From Stenopsyche tienmushanensis (lineage: Eukaryota > Arthropoda > Insecta > Trichoptera > Stenopsychidae): a stretch of DNA of 64,000 bases. The stretch lies in assembly GCA_008973525.1 (NCBI GenBank), contig WACJ01000078.1, forward strand, positions 744,001 through 808,000, written 5' to 3'. Each line of letters starts with the position of its first letter. Position 1 is the stretch's first letter. The notes under the pieces are model-generated. The model was not told the DNA's origin. It did no database searches and saw only the letters and a list, made by a program, of their open reading frames with translations. Below, in pieces: positions 33,760 to 44,794 of this stretch. The position numbers were made by a program, and so were the translations under genes.

Positions 33760-33995
33760 TTAGGAAGACCTGAAAGTATTCATAAGTTTTGAGATATCTT
33801 TTTAAGTTTTTTTTTTTGTTGAACAATTGTTAAACATTATTTTTATGCAACAGATTTTTTTTATTGCTATGGATAAAATATCCAAACGCGAAACTAACGA
33901 AGTTCACATCCAGCATTGTATGCTGCTTTTTTAATTTGGGTTGGAATGTCACAGAAAAACGAATAGGATGGGTGTTACGGGGTAGAATGGATACC
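33760..33995 (+). mobile_element. Mariner family E, copy E3
   Basis: Terminus TTAGGAAGACCTGAAAGTAT, an A/T-rich spacer, then at 33873 an N-terminal-like peptide (MDKISKRETNEVHIQHCML, NLGWNV), the start of a mariner transposase. It ends in GAATAGGATGGGTGTTACGG, shared with E2, and abuts LTR D4. Confidence 0.6.
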
Positions 33996-34007
33996 GCACA
34001 CCGTTCA

Positions 34008-34220
34008 CAATACCGGCTGATCGCTTCTTGCGCGTGCGCCGTTGCCAGTTGGTTGGTGACGCGCAAGAGGCGGGAGTCGGGAAAGGTCATCGTTTAGCCT
34101 TGGCCGCGAGAGGACGTCCTTCCCGCAGCCAGATCTATCTCGTGGCTAACAAAGAAGTTATCTAAATAAGAGAGTCTTTCTGTTCGACGCCCATCCAATC
34201 TATCTATCCGTCCGGCTACA
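34008..34220 (+). mobile_element. Family D LTR, copy D4, intact 3' end
   Basis: Starts within the LTR at CCGGCTGATCGCTTCTTGCG. TTGGTGACGCGCAAGAGGCG, GTTTAGCCTTGGCCGCGAG, the hairpin (34102-34130, two mismatches), AGATCTATCTCG, AAGAAGTTATCTAAATAAG, GACGCCCATCC and the 3' end GTCCGGCTACA (34210-34220) follow. The 5' half is missing. No primer-binding site follows, only AACAGTC. Confidence 0.7.
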
Positions 34221-34329
34221 TAACAGTCTTTAAAGCATGGATCCTAACGTTTCATTGATTTCGCGTATTCGTCAGTCATTTTGGGTCGCAAAGAGTGAGA
34301 GACCATCCGTGATTTCTGCTTCTGACTTC

Positions 34330-34620
34330 TGCTTGTGAAAGTTTATAGAAGTGATGTGATGAGTAGATAGCATGTTATGAAGTGATTTTTGATAAACTTG
34401 TGCAAAAAATTAAAGAACTTCGTGAAGAATTCCTGGCATTTGTCGAAGTCCCCTTGGTGATATTGTGTCAGAAAAACTTGGTTACAAGAAAGTTCATCAA
34501 GAATGCTCACACCGGAGCACTGTGAAATCCTGTGACCATTTCGCATTAATTTTAGATCGTTTTGTACAAACAGGAGAGGCTTTTTTGGACCCTATTGTAA
34601 CGGGGGATAAGAACTAGAGT
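34330..34620 (+). pseudogene. Mariner family A, copy A5
   Basis: GTGATGTGATGAG, then DKLVQKIKEL, EEFLAFVEVPL, a LGDIVSEKLGYKK-type run in shifted frames, TGALXNP, and a TGDK block near 34602. Lacks the inverted-repeat arms. Several small deletions against A6. Confidence 0.7.
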
Positions 34621-36850
34621 TAGATAACGAATTACTCAAATTATATGGGATAAGTGCATTTGAAGAAATTGCCTGGATTTAATTAAATAGAAAATTGATT
34701 ATATTTCATTCAAACAAAGAATTCCTATCTATTTGGAAGGCTCAGAGTTCATTTTGAATCTGGAAAGGCGCGTCACCATGCCTCTGCACCATGGCTCCCG
34801 CCTCTGCTCACCCAAATAATGCAAAAGCTTACGCTCGATTCCATTTCGTATAACAGGATTAGCTTAACGATGGCATATCTATGGATCTGGATTGGTTAAG
34901 TTCAAGCGCTTAATAATCTGTTTGAATGTTCACAATGCCAAACATTGCCAAAGGCTTGTGTCATATCCAAGGGTATTTAAAACCGGTTCTTGTTCAACTT
35001 TAATTGTATAGTTAAATAGATTTAAAAAATGCTGAAATTCATTTTTATGTATTAAACTAATGAGGATTCGGAATATAATGAATATATTTTTGGATCAACC
35101 CCATTGTGTATTGATGTATTTTTTACTAATGCATTTTTTTACTTTCATTGGCTTTTTGTTATAGTAATTTGTATTCACTAATGGATATATTGTACATATT
35201 TACAGACATTAAGATTATGGCTTGAAAATAATTGCAGGCTTTTTTTAAATTTAGCCCATCTGAACTTGTATACCAGTCGCGATTTTCTATTAGCACTAAG
35301 TACTTGAAAATTGTTTAAAATTGGATCTAATCTAATTTGAGATCCATCGATGGTTTTATGCTAATACCATCGATATTTGGCCCATTCCTTCAACGCCTTT
35401 GGAATGAAGGCTGTATTTAGGTAATTGAAAATATCGAAATTTAATTTTACTTAAGCGCTTTGGAGTTTAGAACTACTATTTGCCTAATAGCTCGGAAAAT
35501 GCTCGTGTCGCAATTGAAAGCTGATATTGTGATTTCCGCATTGTTGGAGAAGAACTTTCGCTGGAATTTTACTACCATAATCTTATTATACTGGAATAAA
35601 ATGGGGGGAACTTATATTCGGTCGAAGAGAGCCCGGGAGTTTTTATTACATTTTTAATGTAAGCCTTCGTTTTTGTGGTTAATGAGAGTTTCGAAGATTA
35701 ATTAATTTTACTGTAACCCAAACTTGTTGAAAAAAAAGTAGGATATACGTCTTCGTAAAAGTGGAGCAGACATAAATGGTTAGGCCATTTAAGCAAATAG
35801 AATCGGCTCTTTAGACGGTCACTGATAAGGTTAATGTGCCCATAAAGCTTATGTTTGACCCGAATCACAAGGAAGGTTATTTTCTACATTGCTTTTTTAA
35901 ATAAAAATAAACAATGTCGGTCGATGGCATTGGTAAGAGTTTCTTTTAATTTTTCGTGTGTTAAAAATGTCACTAAAGAGCTTAAGATCGCCCTTAGGTG
36001 GCACGAATCAAAGGAGATGACCTTTTAATACCAAGACAGGCAAGGAAATACCTCCTGTCCTTTGCCGTTAAATATCGTCTTAGAGGGAATTATGAAGGCT
36101 TCTCACAGGTATACGGAAGCTCCCTGGGGAATAAATGCTCATTTCCAGCCATTCCCACCGTATCTAAAACCGAACATTGATGCCCGAGGCAATTAAATAC
36201 CGTCTCGATTCAGCTTATCGACGATGACAAAACAAGATAATTTGGACAAGAAATAAAGCAATGATTCAAAATATTAATAAACTTCAAAGGAATACGGAGG
36301 AGAATATAATTACATCAATTATTTTATAAACTCGAACTCTGACTGAACTCGGAGTAAAATCCAAATTATGTGGCGTAATGATGAAAAAAATATGGGAAAA
36401 TTATAAGTCTTCTTGCATAAATAAAATGACGCAATTGTTATGCAAGCCAGTTAAATTTCTGGATAAATTTTACATAAAAATCGGCGAAACTCAGATAAGT
36501 ACACCATTGGAAATCTTACGCGTGCCGACTACCGGATGATGGTTCCATAATAATCGAAGCATCATACAATAGATGCGATGACCGGAAACAGATGAATCAG
36601 ACATTCTTCAGAGCGGTTGTAAAGTACTGAGGATCATTCCAGCGAAATATTTGTAAATTTTAAACTAAAACCAGATAATAAATAATTCAACTAAATATAT
36701 GGGATTAACATATGGGAAAAGGTGATTTTAGTCCGCGACCTTATTTATACGTACAAACCACTTTGGAGGCTTCAGTGATAATAGAGATCGTAAAAGACCC
36801 AACTGTGCATTTCTCTCCATAACCAACGTAAAAAAAAACCATATAAATTT
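34621..36850. other. AT-rich stretch, no gene recognised
   Basis: Over 2.2 kb without a supportable feature. Frames at 35460-35657 and 35998-36180 have no recognisable motif or repeat partner. Confidence 0.35.
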
Positions 36851-36851
36851 A

Positions 36852-36955
36852 TGTGACCAACCGGTCTGCCTTTCAGATCGCTGACGCTTCAAATGACGCC
36901 TCGCAATCGGACGCCATGCACGGATATCTCCACAGAACATTGTCTGAACATGTTC
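36852..36955 (+). repeat. Repeat K, copy K3
   Basis: ACCAACCGGTCTGCCTTTCAG, GCCTCGCAATCGGACGCCATGC and TCCACAGAACATTGTCTG align with K1. One frame keeps VTNRSAFQIADAS, then a shift breaks the match to K1 and K2. Confidence 0.55.
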
Positions 36956-37057
36956 TGGGGAAAACCCAAACCTATTTAGCGAAACCCTGAACTATCCGTA
37001 TCATATGAGGAACTCAAACATCCTATGACATCTCAGGCGGTGCCTAACCGAGGGAAG

Positions 37058-37362
37058 AATAGTGAGAGGCGGCGATCTGAAGCTTTTGTCTTCTTTTAAG
37101 GTGCAATTTGTTAATTTAACAGTACCGTCTTCTGTGGCATTGTGGACACAGATTGCGTCTGCGATACTGACTGTTCGCTTCTCGCATGTGTATCATTGCT
37201 GTTTGAATGGTGATGCGCAGAAGGCGGGAGTTGTGAAGAGTTATTGGTTAGCCTTGGCTGTGGGAGGATGTCCTTCCTGCAGCCAGATCTCTTTCTGTCT
37301 CTCGTGTTTATTAAAAGTTTTTCTGTTCGACGCCTGTTCACTACTATCCTTCTGTCCGGTGC
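37058..37362 (+). mobile_element. Family D LTR, copy D5, split near its 3' end
   Basis: GGTGCAATTTGTTAATTTAACAG, TTCTGTGGCATTGTGGACAC, GGTGATGCGCAGAAGGCGGG, GGTTAGCCTTGGCTGTGGGAG (hairpin 37256-37284, fully paired with G-T wobbles), AGATCTCTTTCTGTCTC, GTTTTTCTGTTCGACGCC and CTTCTGTCCGG. LINE sequence then intervenes before the LTR-like end and primer site at 37820-37846. Confidence 0.65.
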
Positions 37363-37489
37363 AGAAACAAACAAGAACGATTAGCACTTGGGAGCGAGTG
37401 CTCTCACTCCTATGCTTCAGAATAATAGAGACCTGAAGTCAAAAGTCTTGTTTTCTTCTTTCCCATTTTCCTCACATGTACACCTCTTC

Positions 37490-37826
37490 TACAAACCGAT
37501 GGTGAGCGAACTTCAAAAGGAAGCGTGAGTTTCAGCACGGAATGAAGTTACGGGACTAGTTCGATGACTCTCCACAGGAAACATCGGCGACGTGACACCA
37601 CTGTCAAGTGGAGGTCGACGATGTAGAACACACCATCGCTAATTGTGAGGCTTGGGCATCACAGAGAAATTCGCTGAAACAAGCACTCAGGGTAGCCGAG
37701 CTCAACGTTGACAACATGCTCCACAGCATGATGGCAAGCAAGAAGAACTGGGACCATTGGCGCGATTACATTAAAGAAATCACGAGCGCCAAAGAGGCCA
37801 GTGAGAAAGAGAGAGGTGCTACGTAA
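37490..37826 (+). pseudogene. R1-clade LINE relic (C-terminal zinc region)
   Basis: The frame from 37593 reads HHCQVEVDDVEHTI, then ANCEAW and DHWRDYIKEITSAKE. This is the C-terminal Cys-His-type motif and tail of R1-clade ORF2 (compare CHHCNAETDDAAHTTFVC at residues 549-566 of the intact copy). It is closer to the antisense relic at 56215-56460, sharing GAGCTCAACGTTGA and CACAGCATGATGG. Upstream of 37590 it decays. Confidence 0.7.
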
Positions 37827-37829
37827 CAA

Positions 37830-37846
37830 TGGTGTCAGAAGTGGGA
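37830..37846 (+). promoter_or_regulatory. tRNA-Leu primer-binding site of family D retrotransposon
   Basis: TGGTGTCAGAAGTGGGA is complementary to the 3' end of tRNA-Leu with CCA. It is preceded by GTGCTACGTAACAA, matching the LTR end plus spacer seen after D4 and D7. It marks where minus-strand DNA synthesis would start. No gag frame follows. Confidence 0.65.
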
Positions 37847-37849
37847 TCA

Positions 37850-38529
37850 TTAGTCTAGTCTAGTATTTGGAAGTAAATAGGGTATCACCATATGAAAGTT
37901 CGTAATATTTTTAAATAATACCCTATAGATAGCGCCCGCATATGATGGCTAAGGATAAAATATCATAAGAAGAAAATAAAATTAAAATTATGACCTGTCA
38001 ATTTGATGTCGAGAATATTTCAAGGATTCTAATTAAGATTTAAAGATTCGAAAATACATTTCCCCTTGAATTTTCCCAGAATAGATTCGTATTTGATTCA
38101 ATGCGCGCAGAATAAAAAAATACCATTAAGCATCATCGACAAAATTCAATAATGTTAAACGAGGAAAAAGGGGGAAATGTTGATTCAGTTAAACTCTTTT
38201 TTCGAGTAGTAATTCGCATTGAAATGTAAATTTTATAAATGTACGCCAAAAGACGAAACGCATTTGTATTTGATGGGATCGAATTGATAAGAATTATTAT
38301 TCGGGGGAAGTCAAGCAAGTTGCAATATGAAAATAATTCAAAATCACGCTCGCAATCTACGATAACACATCCACAACTGAACCTGAATACGTATATCAAA
38401 CCTCAGAATATTAATTTAAAAAAATATTTTATACACAAACATAGTACGTTGGTTTGAGAAACCTCACGTCTTTGTAAATTCGCACACTTGTCGGAGATAC
38501 GAAACTCGGTATTGCTGGCTTAGTGCTCC
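37850..38529. other. AT-rich stretch, no gene recognised
   Basis: Two overlapping motif-free frames at 38133-38457. No retrotransposon coding sequence follows the primer site. Confidence 0.35.
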
Positions 38530-38660
38530 ATTAGAAGGTTTATGCCGTACCACTCTGACATGTGTGTTTTAAAAGGAGGTCATCGACCACATTGTCTGTA
38601 GATTTGAACTCGAAACTGATGTCTTACAAAGCCGAGCCCTAAGCCAATGGTGTATTATAT
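38530..38660 (-). repeat. Possible tRNA-derived SINE head
   Basis: The minus strand has TGGCTTAGGGC (38646-38636, box A-like) and GAGTTCAAATC (38612-38602, box B-like). The spacing of 34 is shorter than in a normal tRNA. No second copy was identified, so this is tentative. Confidence 0.3.
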
Positions 38661-39019
38661 TAATATGATCAAAAGGGAGAGATTTGAAGTAGTGTGGTGT
38701 GTCTAATCTAAGGGACGAATAAGCCCATTTCGCCATTCTAATATGGAATTCAGTCGTGTCTATATTATTTTTAATAAATAAATCTAAGAAAAATATTCTT
38801 AATATGATAATTAATTAAATTAAATTAATAATAATGAGCAATTTTTATACGCATGGAGATGTGGCCTCGCGTGCGGGTGAGGCCTCAATTTATACCATTA
38901 ACGATTGGAATCGATCATTCACTTTGGTTTAATCAGATTTTTTAAACCTACCCTTAAAAATATTTTTGAAATTAACTCTATGATTAGTGAGATAATTTTA
39001 AATTGAGTCAAAAATATTA
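38661..39019. other. No gene recognised
   Basis: AT-rich. TTAACTCTATGATTAGTGAG near 38972 resembles 23666. Confidence 0.3.
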
Positions 39020-40151
39020 GGGGGGCCCATAAGTAATCAATTATTTCGAATTAAAACGGAAAAAAAATTGTTACGATTTTATTTTAATTATTCAATCAAT
39101 TATATAATTTCCAATATTATTTACAACCCTTTGCCATCTTTCAGGCAAAGTTTCAATCTCTCTTTTTTTAAAAAAAGGCGGACTTTGACGATAAATAGTT
39201 TTTTTCGATGAATTTCCCTTCATTTACTTTGAATAAATAATCAAACGGCGCAATATCTGGCGAATATGGCGGATAAGCTAGCAGTTCCCAATTGAGTTCC
39301 CTATTTTTTTCTGGGTTACTTTAATTGCAAGAGGTCTGGCATTATCATGATGCAATATCACGCCTTTTCGTTGACGAAATTTGTATTTTTTTTTTTTTTT
39401 GCGGTGGCTTTTAGCGATCCCTTTTATGGAATCATTACCAACCATTTTGACATGGTTTTTCATGGCATATATATGTTTTTAAAAATGTGGTTGCCAGCCA
39501 CATCTCCTGTGGGATTCGAACCCGAGATGATCGAGTTATGAGTCCAACCGCTTAACGCGGGACTACCTACAGGAAATTTCTATGTTTTCCCTAATAACTT
39601 TGCATTTACTCTGTCTAATTGTGAGCAAAACATTTATGCATTGATAGTTTCTCCTAGTTTTAGAAACTCAAAGTGTATTATCCCACCACAATCCCACCAT
39701 ATACTCAAAAGGATCTTTTTATAGTCAAAGAAGGTTTAGGAGTTGGTACAGCCGGTTGATTAGTTGAAAGCCACTGCTTAGTTCTTTTAACATTGTCGTA
39801 TAATATCAATTTTTCATCACAAGTTATAATCCGGTGTAGAAATTGCTCGTTAAGGTGTCTAGTTACAAGCGATGTGCAGCAACTTCGCCGTTGTTGACAC
39901 TTGTTGACTTTGAGAATTTTGCCGTAAGCACCACAAATTTTCTTAAGTGGAAGAGCATAAGATGATGAATATGTTCTTCTGATGGCTGTATGTCTAAAAT
40001 GGTGTAGATAACGACTTTGCTTATATTTGTTGGTGAATAAATGAGGTTTAGAGTCAACTCTATAAGATACAACCAAATGCGTATTACAACTCAGCGATAA
40101 GTAACGTGTAACGACACGCTCTCAAAATAATTGATTATTTATGGGTCACCT
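39020..40151 (-). mobile_element. Near-complete mariner H, TIRs and TA duplication present
   Basis: Ends are inverted repeats of about 30 bp sharing CCCATAA(A/G)TAATCAATTATTT, flanked by TA at 39018 and 40152. On the minus strand the transposase reads ICGAYGKILKVNKCQQ, TRHLNEQFLHRIITCDEK (catalytic Asp 1), LYDNVKRTKQWL, PTPKPSLTIK, VILHHDNARP (Asp 2), PPYSPDIAPFD (Asp 3) and LPERWQRVVNN. All three DD34D residues are readable, but only across frameshifts. The helix-turn-helix middle is deleted and a SINE interrupts the core. Confidence 0.9.
39480..39580 (-). repeat. tRNA-derived SINE inserted in mariner H
   Basis: The minus strand folds like a tRNA. Acceptor TTTCCTG pairs with CAGGAGA. The D-arm region is GTAGTCCCGCGTTAAGCGG (box A-like), and the T arm has box B GGTTCGAATCC (39522-39512). 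A short tail contains the small palindrome TGTGGCTGGCAACCACA and ends in T/A-rich sequence. TATGTTTT on both sides (39472-39479, 39581-39588) is an 8-bp target duplication. The tail and duplication show it is a retroposed insertion rather than a tRNA gene. Confidence 0.7.
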
Positions 40152-40189
40152 TAATAGATGCTATATTCGTACGTACACCACTTATCGTC

Positions 40190-40345
40190 CATATGCATCC
40201 CCTTTTATCTCAAGACCGCGCAGCGTGAGTGAGGTTTGTATATCAATAAATGAACCTTTACACCGTTGATATTGTTGGGCACCTTAATATCGTTTTAAGT
40301 AGAATCGCTTTTGTTACCACGTTAAGTATATTTATGTGTCTTTCA
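40190..40345 (-). repeat. Repeat U, full copy, inverted
   Basis: Reverse complement of 27545-27715 with scattered substitutions. CTCAAGACCGCGCAGCGTGAG and GTATATCAATAAATGAACCTT mark one end. Confidence 0.6.
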
Positions 40346-40589
40346 ATTATTTATTATGATTCTAAAAAGATCAACAACGATATAAGCAGACTCTATATAT
40401 AATAATTTTCAACCGGATAAAAGAACGGCATTGAAAATGAAGCGCTATGGATCGCAATATTTGAGAATATTTAGACGTGTAGTGGTACCTTTACAGCACG
40501 AACTTGACATCGATGTACGAGTGTATGATGAGACGCAAGATATCCGTGTCTCTATCTACGATTCATTAATTTCAGTACTCAATTTGCGA

Positions 40590-40870
40590 GAATGCTCTTT
40601 CATGAAAATAATAATTTATGGCATTAAGTATGGAATATAGCGTCGTTCAAATGTCCGCCGCGGCATTGCTTGGTTGCACGTATTCGGGAGGTCCAATTTT
40701 CGATGATTTTATTGCAGGTGTTAAATTGCACGATCTCTGCGACCAGTTCACGCAACCACCTCAAATCACTCGTGCAGAATGTCCATCATGGCATGCACTG
40801 TATGGCACGTAATGCAATCCTGTTGGAACCGAATGTCGTCAGTATTCATATTATCCAGTTTAGGCCACAA
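40590..40870 (-). pseudogene. Mariner-like DDE transposase family O, copy O1
   Basis: The minus strand reads DDIRFQQDCITCHTVHAMMDIL, then KIIENWTSRIRATKQCRGGHLND. The FQQDGATCHTARATMDLL block holds the second catalytic Asp of a common arthropod transposase family, and ENWTSR...RGGH is its C-terminus. The third catalytic block between them is deleted. O2 and O3 are shorter copies of the same end. Confidence 0.75.
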
Positions 40871-42217
40871 AAATTGCTTATTCACACATCCATTCATCCA
40901 AAAATGTTACTTAATAATTCGCAATAAATTTGATAGATCGCGTAGTTTATATTTTAAGAGGAAGATAATTTAAGTTAATTCGCAATTCACTCAACCTGCA
41001 TTATTTATTGTCGTGTGTTTTAAAAATCATCCCCTTTGGGGAGACTAAATTAAAAATATCATGCTGTGCATTTATGCAAAAAATAATTAAAAATTAGCGT
41101 TTAGCGCGTATGAAAATGCTAATTAAAGCTCCCCTATAATGGGATAATGCTCACGATTATGTGAAAGAAAAGCTCTTCACATTTTCACATGAAAATTGGT
41201 TCAAGCGAGCTCAAAAGACCGGTTGAGCTTCATCGCTTTTCCGGTTTGGGTCTTCCGCTCAAAAAAATCCTATCATCCAAATGTATATTGTTGCGGCTTT
41301 CCATTCTTCCCTAAACAGATTGAATAAAGCTATCCTGGCCACGCTCCGTTGACATACAAGCCTTGATATTTTTCAGCATTAGTAGTCGCAAAGAGACGGG
41401 AAATTTAAAAGAAACCCGACAGAATACGAATGAAATTATATTTCAAGGTATTATTTTTTAAATGCAAAATTCAAAACGTCGCAAAGAAGGCATTTTCTCT
41501 TATCGGAGAACCGTCGGAAACATTCATGGTGCGATATGGGAGTCGTAATGGTCAGAAATTCGAGATCCAGGTCATCCGGGGATTGAATCTTTTTACATAT
41601 TTGCGACGACTTCACTAAGAGGATCTGACATGGCAAAGAGGACTCTGATTTGAGGATGATATTGCTCGAAAATAAATTCGAAAAAATCCCATAATGCTTG
41701 AATACCGTCAAATTGCGTAAGAATACAGATTGATAAGAAACTCCAAATATTTTCCATATTTATATTAATCCGAATCAAATGTTATATTTATATATATTAG
41801 TTTAATATTTAATATAAAACAATGGCAAGATCTTCGACAGCTTCCGCCAGGTATTTCAATTTAGAGTGCAGTTTAAGTGAACTTATTTATTAACACTGGA
41901 GCGAATGTCTTCGGCTAAACCAACTTAAGTCACATGGAGTTATAGCCAAATGAAATTCAAGCTAAATTCAGTAGGACAGTCCTGTTTAAAATTTATTAAA
42001 GCCAATAGACAGATAGAGATAGTCTATATCTTGGACAGAATGCTTTATCGAATGAAGCCAGCCGATATTTCAAAAGTTTTGTTTCGAAATAAACAGACAA
42101 AGGTTCTGTTCGATTAACAACAATATGTAGTACTTTTGAGATATAACCAAATTTAAAAATGGTCCCAAAAGTACATATTTTTTGGCAGCCATCAATAGTG
42201 AACTTTCTTTGTGAATT
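40871..42217. other. AT-rich stretch, no gene recognised
   Basis: Short frames on both strands at 41430-41778, none with a motif. Nothing else. Confidence 0.35.
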
Positions 42218-42590
42218 AGTCATCGTTATGTGATACAATACTTTTATTTGAAAGATCTCAACCAATATCAAAGCCGAACTAGATTCTACCCTGTGAGAGT
42301 CTGCTGCTTCGTTTACACCAGTAAAATATTGGATGGCAGAGTTTAAACGAGGCCGTACGAGCTGCCAAGATGAACATCGCAATGATCGACCATATGGGGT
42401 GACCATAACAGAAATGCTGAAGAAAATCCACAAAATGGTATTGGATGACCGTCGACTAAGAGTACGCGAGCTAGCAAAAATGATAGGCACTTCAAAAAAT
42501 TCTGTGATTGAATTGACTGAAAATTTGTACATGAGAAAGCTGTGCGCAAGATGGGTGCTGTGTTTGCTCACAATATAACAAAAGCAGCAA
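42218..42590 (+). pseudogene. Mariner family F, copy F1 (N-terminal half)
   Basis: An 81-codon frame from 42333 reads AEFKRGRTSCQDEHRNDRP, KKIHKMVLDDRRLRVREL and TENLYMRKLCARWVLCLL. These are the DNA-binding helix-turn-helix and linker of SETMAR-like mariners (FKRGRTS...DDRRLTVREIA...LGMRKLCARWVPRLL). The catalytic domain is missing. Upstream 42218-42330 matches F4 at 61651-61760, so the N-terminal coding or leader part is also present. Confidence 0.8.
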
Positions 42591-43204
42591 TGTTACGTTA
42601 GTAAATTAATAGTGAATATCTACATTTATAATGGTCCAAATTATGATCAGAGCTGATATACGTTACTGAATTAATTTTATGTAGATTTTTCTTGATGCAT
42701 TTAAAATTGAGATTAAGTCGGGCAGGACTATCTATAAGTGAACTAATAATTTAACTACACTCTAAATTATAGTATTTTACTACCGACAAAAAGTTTGGAA
42801 ACGCTTAAATTTGGTTTGATACGTTTCACACATAGGCCCTATGTACTAAGTATCAGGGTTGTCGAAATATAATTTTTTTTGTAAACATTTTGAAAAACTA
42901 CCCAAAATTTTCGCTTTAAATCACTATAACTTTTCAATTTTTGATTGTAATAATACAAAATGTTTTGTATTTTGTGATGTATTTTTGATCTAAATAAATA
43001 ATTCTTTTATGCAAATTATTTCTGAACCCCTAAAGTCACATAAAATGTGCAAACGAATGAGATATATCAACTTTTAAACTCTTCAAACAAAAAACTAACA
43101 AATAATTTGAACTTGATTTAGTTTTAAAAAGTTTTTTAGTCGTTAGACTTGAAGAGGTACCAATTTGCCAGGGTCAGGGTTAAGAAAATACTTACTTATG
43201 CTTA
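42591..43204. other. AT-rich stretch, no gene recognised
   Basis: No supportable feature. Confidence 0.35.
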
Positions 43205-43489
43205 AGATCTTTTAATTCAATTTATTTAGCATTTTTTTTTCAAATTGGCCACCTTTACTTCGTAAAAAAGCACTACACCTTTTCCTTATTTTAACTGTTG
43301 TATAAATATTTTTTTTGTACGTCCCTAGACAAAAAAATCCAGTGGTGTCAGATCCGGAGACCGTGTAAGCAACGGAATAGGGCACGTCCCTAGGCAAAGA
43401 AATCCAGTGGTATCAAGTCTGGATAACTTGCGATCCACGAAATAGAGTACGTCCCCAGACAAAGAAATCCAGTGGTGTCAGATTTGGAA
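43205..43489 (-). repeat. Tandem 65-bp array built from a DDE transposase motif
   Basis: Units start at 43319, 43384 and 43449 (ACGTCCC(T/C)AG...AAATCCAGTGGT), exactly 65 bp apart, with about 2.6 units. On the minus strand each encodes a form of SPDLTPLDFF-WGT, the third catalytic Asp block of an IS630/Tc1/mariner transposase. The last unit continues to a C-terminal tail (YTTVKIRKRC...EKKMLNKLN). A duplication inside a dead transposase is the simplest reading. Confidence 0.75.
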
Positions 43490-43767
43490 ACTTTTTTTTA
43501 CAATATCCACATTTGACATGTATTACCACAATATATATTTTAGCTTAATTTGTAACAATTTAATTAAATTAAACATTCGATAACTATCACCAGTTCTGTA
43601 AAATGAATCATCTGTGAATAACTTAATATTATTTGGACGGTCCGGTCTTTTCCTGTCCATCAAAGTCTAAGTCTTCTGGTGGTATAATGGACTCCCTTGA
43701 TAGAAATCTTCATTTATTCAGCAAAGAATTTTAGCTATTTTTTTAAATTTGTAACACACCACTCAAT
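43490..43767. other. No gene recognised
   Basis: AT-rich; might hold more of the same dead transposase, but no motif is readable. Confidence 0.3.
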
Positions 43768-44060
43768 AAGTTCGTAGGATGGCTAATAAAACGACATCTT
43801 TTGAACAAAATTTTACTTCATAATTCATCAACATAATCTCTTTTAAGAATAACATATTCATTCCAATGCTTTTCTAACTTTTTGATGATTTTTTTGTTAA
43901 ACGATTAATATTTCGATGCATTGTTGTTTTTGATCGAATATGAGCAAACGCGGTACCCGCTTTGAACAGCGCTTCATCATGGACAAATGTCGATGCAAAA
44001 TTGTGAATACACTGAGCTGTACTTTCTAAAAATCATATGGATTCGTCAATAGTGGCGCCA
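43768..44060 (-). pseudogene. Mariner family L, copy L1
   Basis: The minus strand reads ILHRHLSMMKRCSKRVPRLL, DQKQQC, then KHWNEYVILKRDYVDEL with a stop: the mariner linker joined to the C-terminal end, so the catalytic domain is deleted. The terminus CTCAATAAGTTCGTAGGATG at 43771 is shared with L2 at 53909. Confidence 0.7.
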
Positions 44061-44794
44061 ATTATACGTCGTCTTATCGAGTGTATTGTTATTAGCATTC
44101 AAAATATGATTAATAATCTGTAATTCTGTTGCAAATATTTGCTGATTTATTGATTTTAAATATTTGATTTCAATTTATTGTTGTTCATAAGGTCAAATAT
44201 TATTACAATCTGAACGTTAATGCTGTTTTTCTTCCATACAGCTGAGCACGAAATTGATGATCATAATAAATGTATATATCGCAATGAAAACAAATCGGAA
44301 ATTAAATGGACTTTTATAAAATAAAGCGGCACAGTAAAAAGGGATCTTACATAAAGGTTTTTTGTGTTGTTCTCTATTTCTTGATTTTCAAGGAGAAATA
44401 ATATTTGTTCCATGAAAGCCTGAGGGGTAAATAGAATATGTCCGCGTGGTGAGGTTGAGGCAAGATATGAACCCCTTAACCGCGGGAAATGTCGTTAGGG
44501 CATATTTTCGAGAGGTTTTCTTTCTACATCCACATCGGATCAAACATTCGAAAAGCATATGAAATATTTATAAAATGGAAATTCGGAATGGATGTTGTGT
44601 AAATATTGTATGATTTTGCATATCTACATGCGCACGTAAACATGGAAAACGGTTGGGTAAAAGATTTTTCCATCGTTTTTTAAACTTAATATCTACATTC
44701 AAAATAAAATTTACGTTCGAGTGATTCAATAAAATAAAGCTTAAGTAATTTCTCTCAAATGTTTCAATAAAATATTCTATTTAAGTCTTAAAAA
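44061..44794. other. AT-rich stretch, no gene recognised
   Basis: No supportable feature. Confidence 0.35.

Noticed and set aside
34621..36850. Hidden multi-exon gene in the long gap
   Set aside because: I looked for open blocks with good splice borders and found none that stood out; an RNA-seq track would be decisive.
39480..39580. Functional tRNA gene on the minus strand
   Set aside because: The acceptor stem and box B are good, but the anticodon arm is poor and there is a non-tRNA tail and an 8-bp target duplication; it is better explained as a SINE.
43319..43489. CRISPR-like array
   Set aside because: The 65-bp units repeat over their full length with no unique spacers, and they encode a transposase motif.
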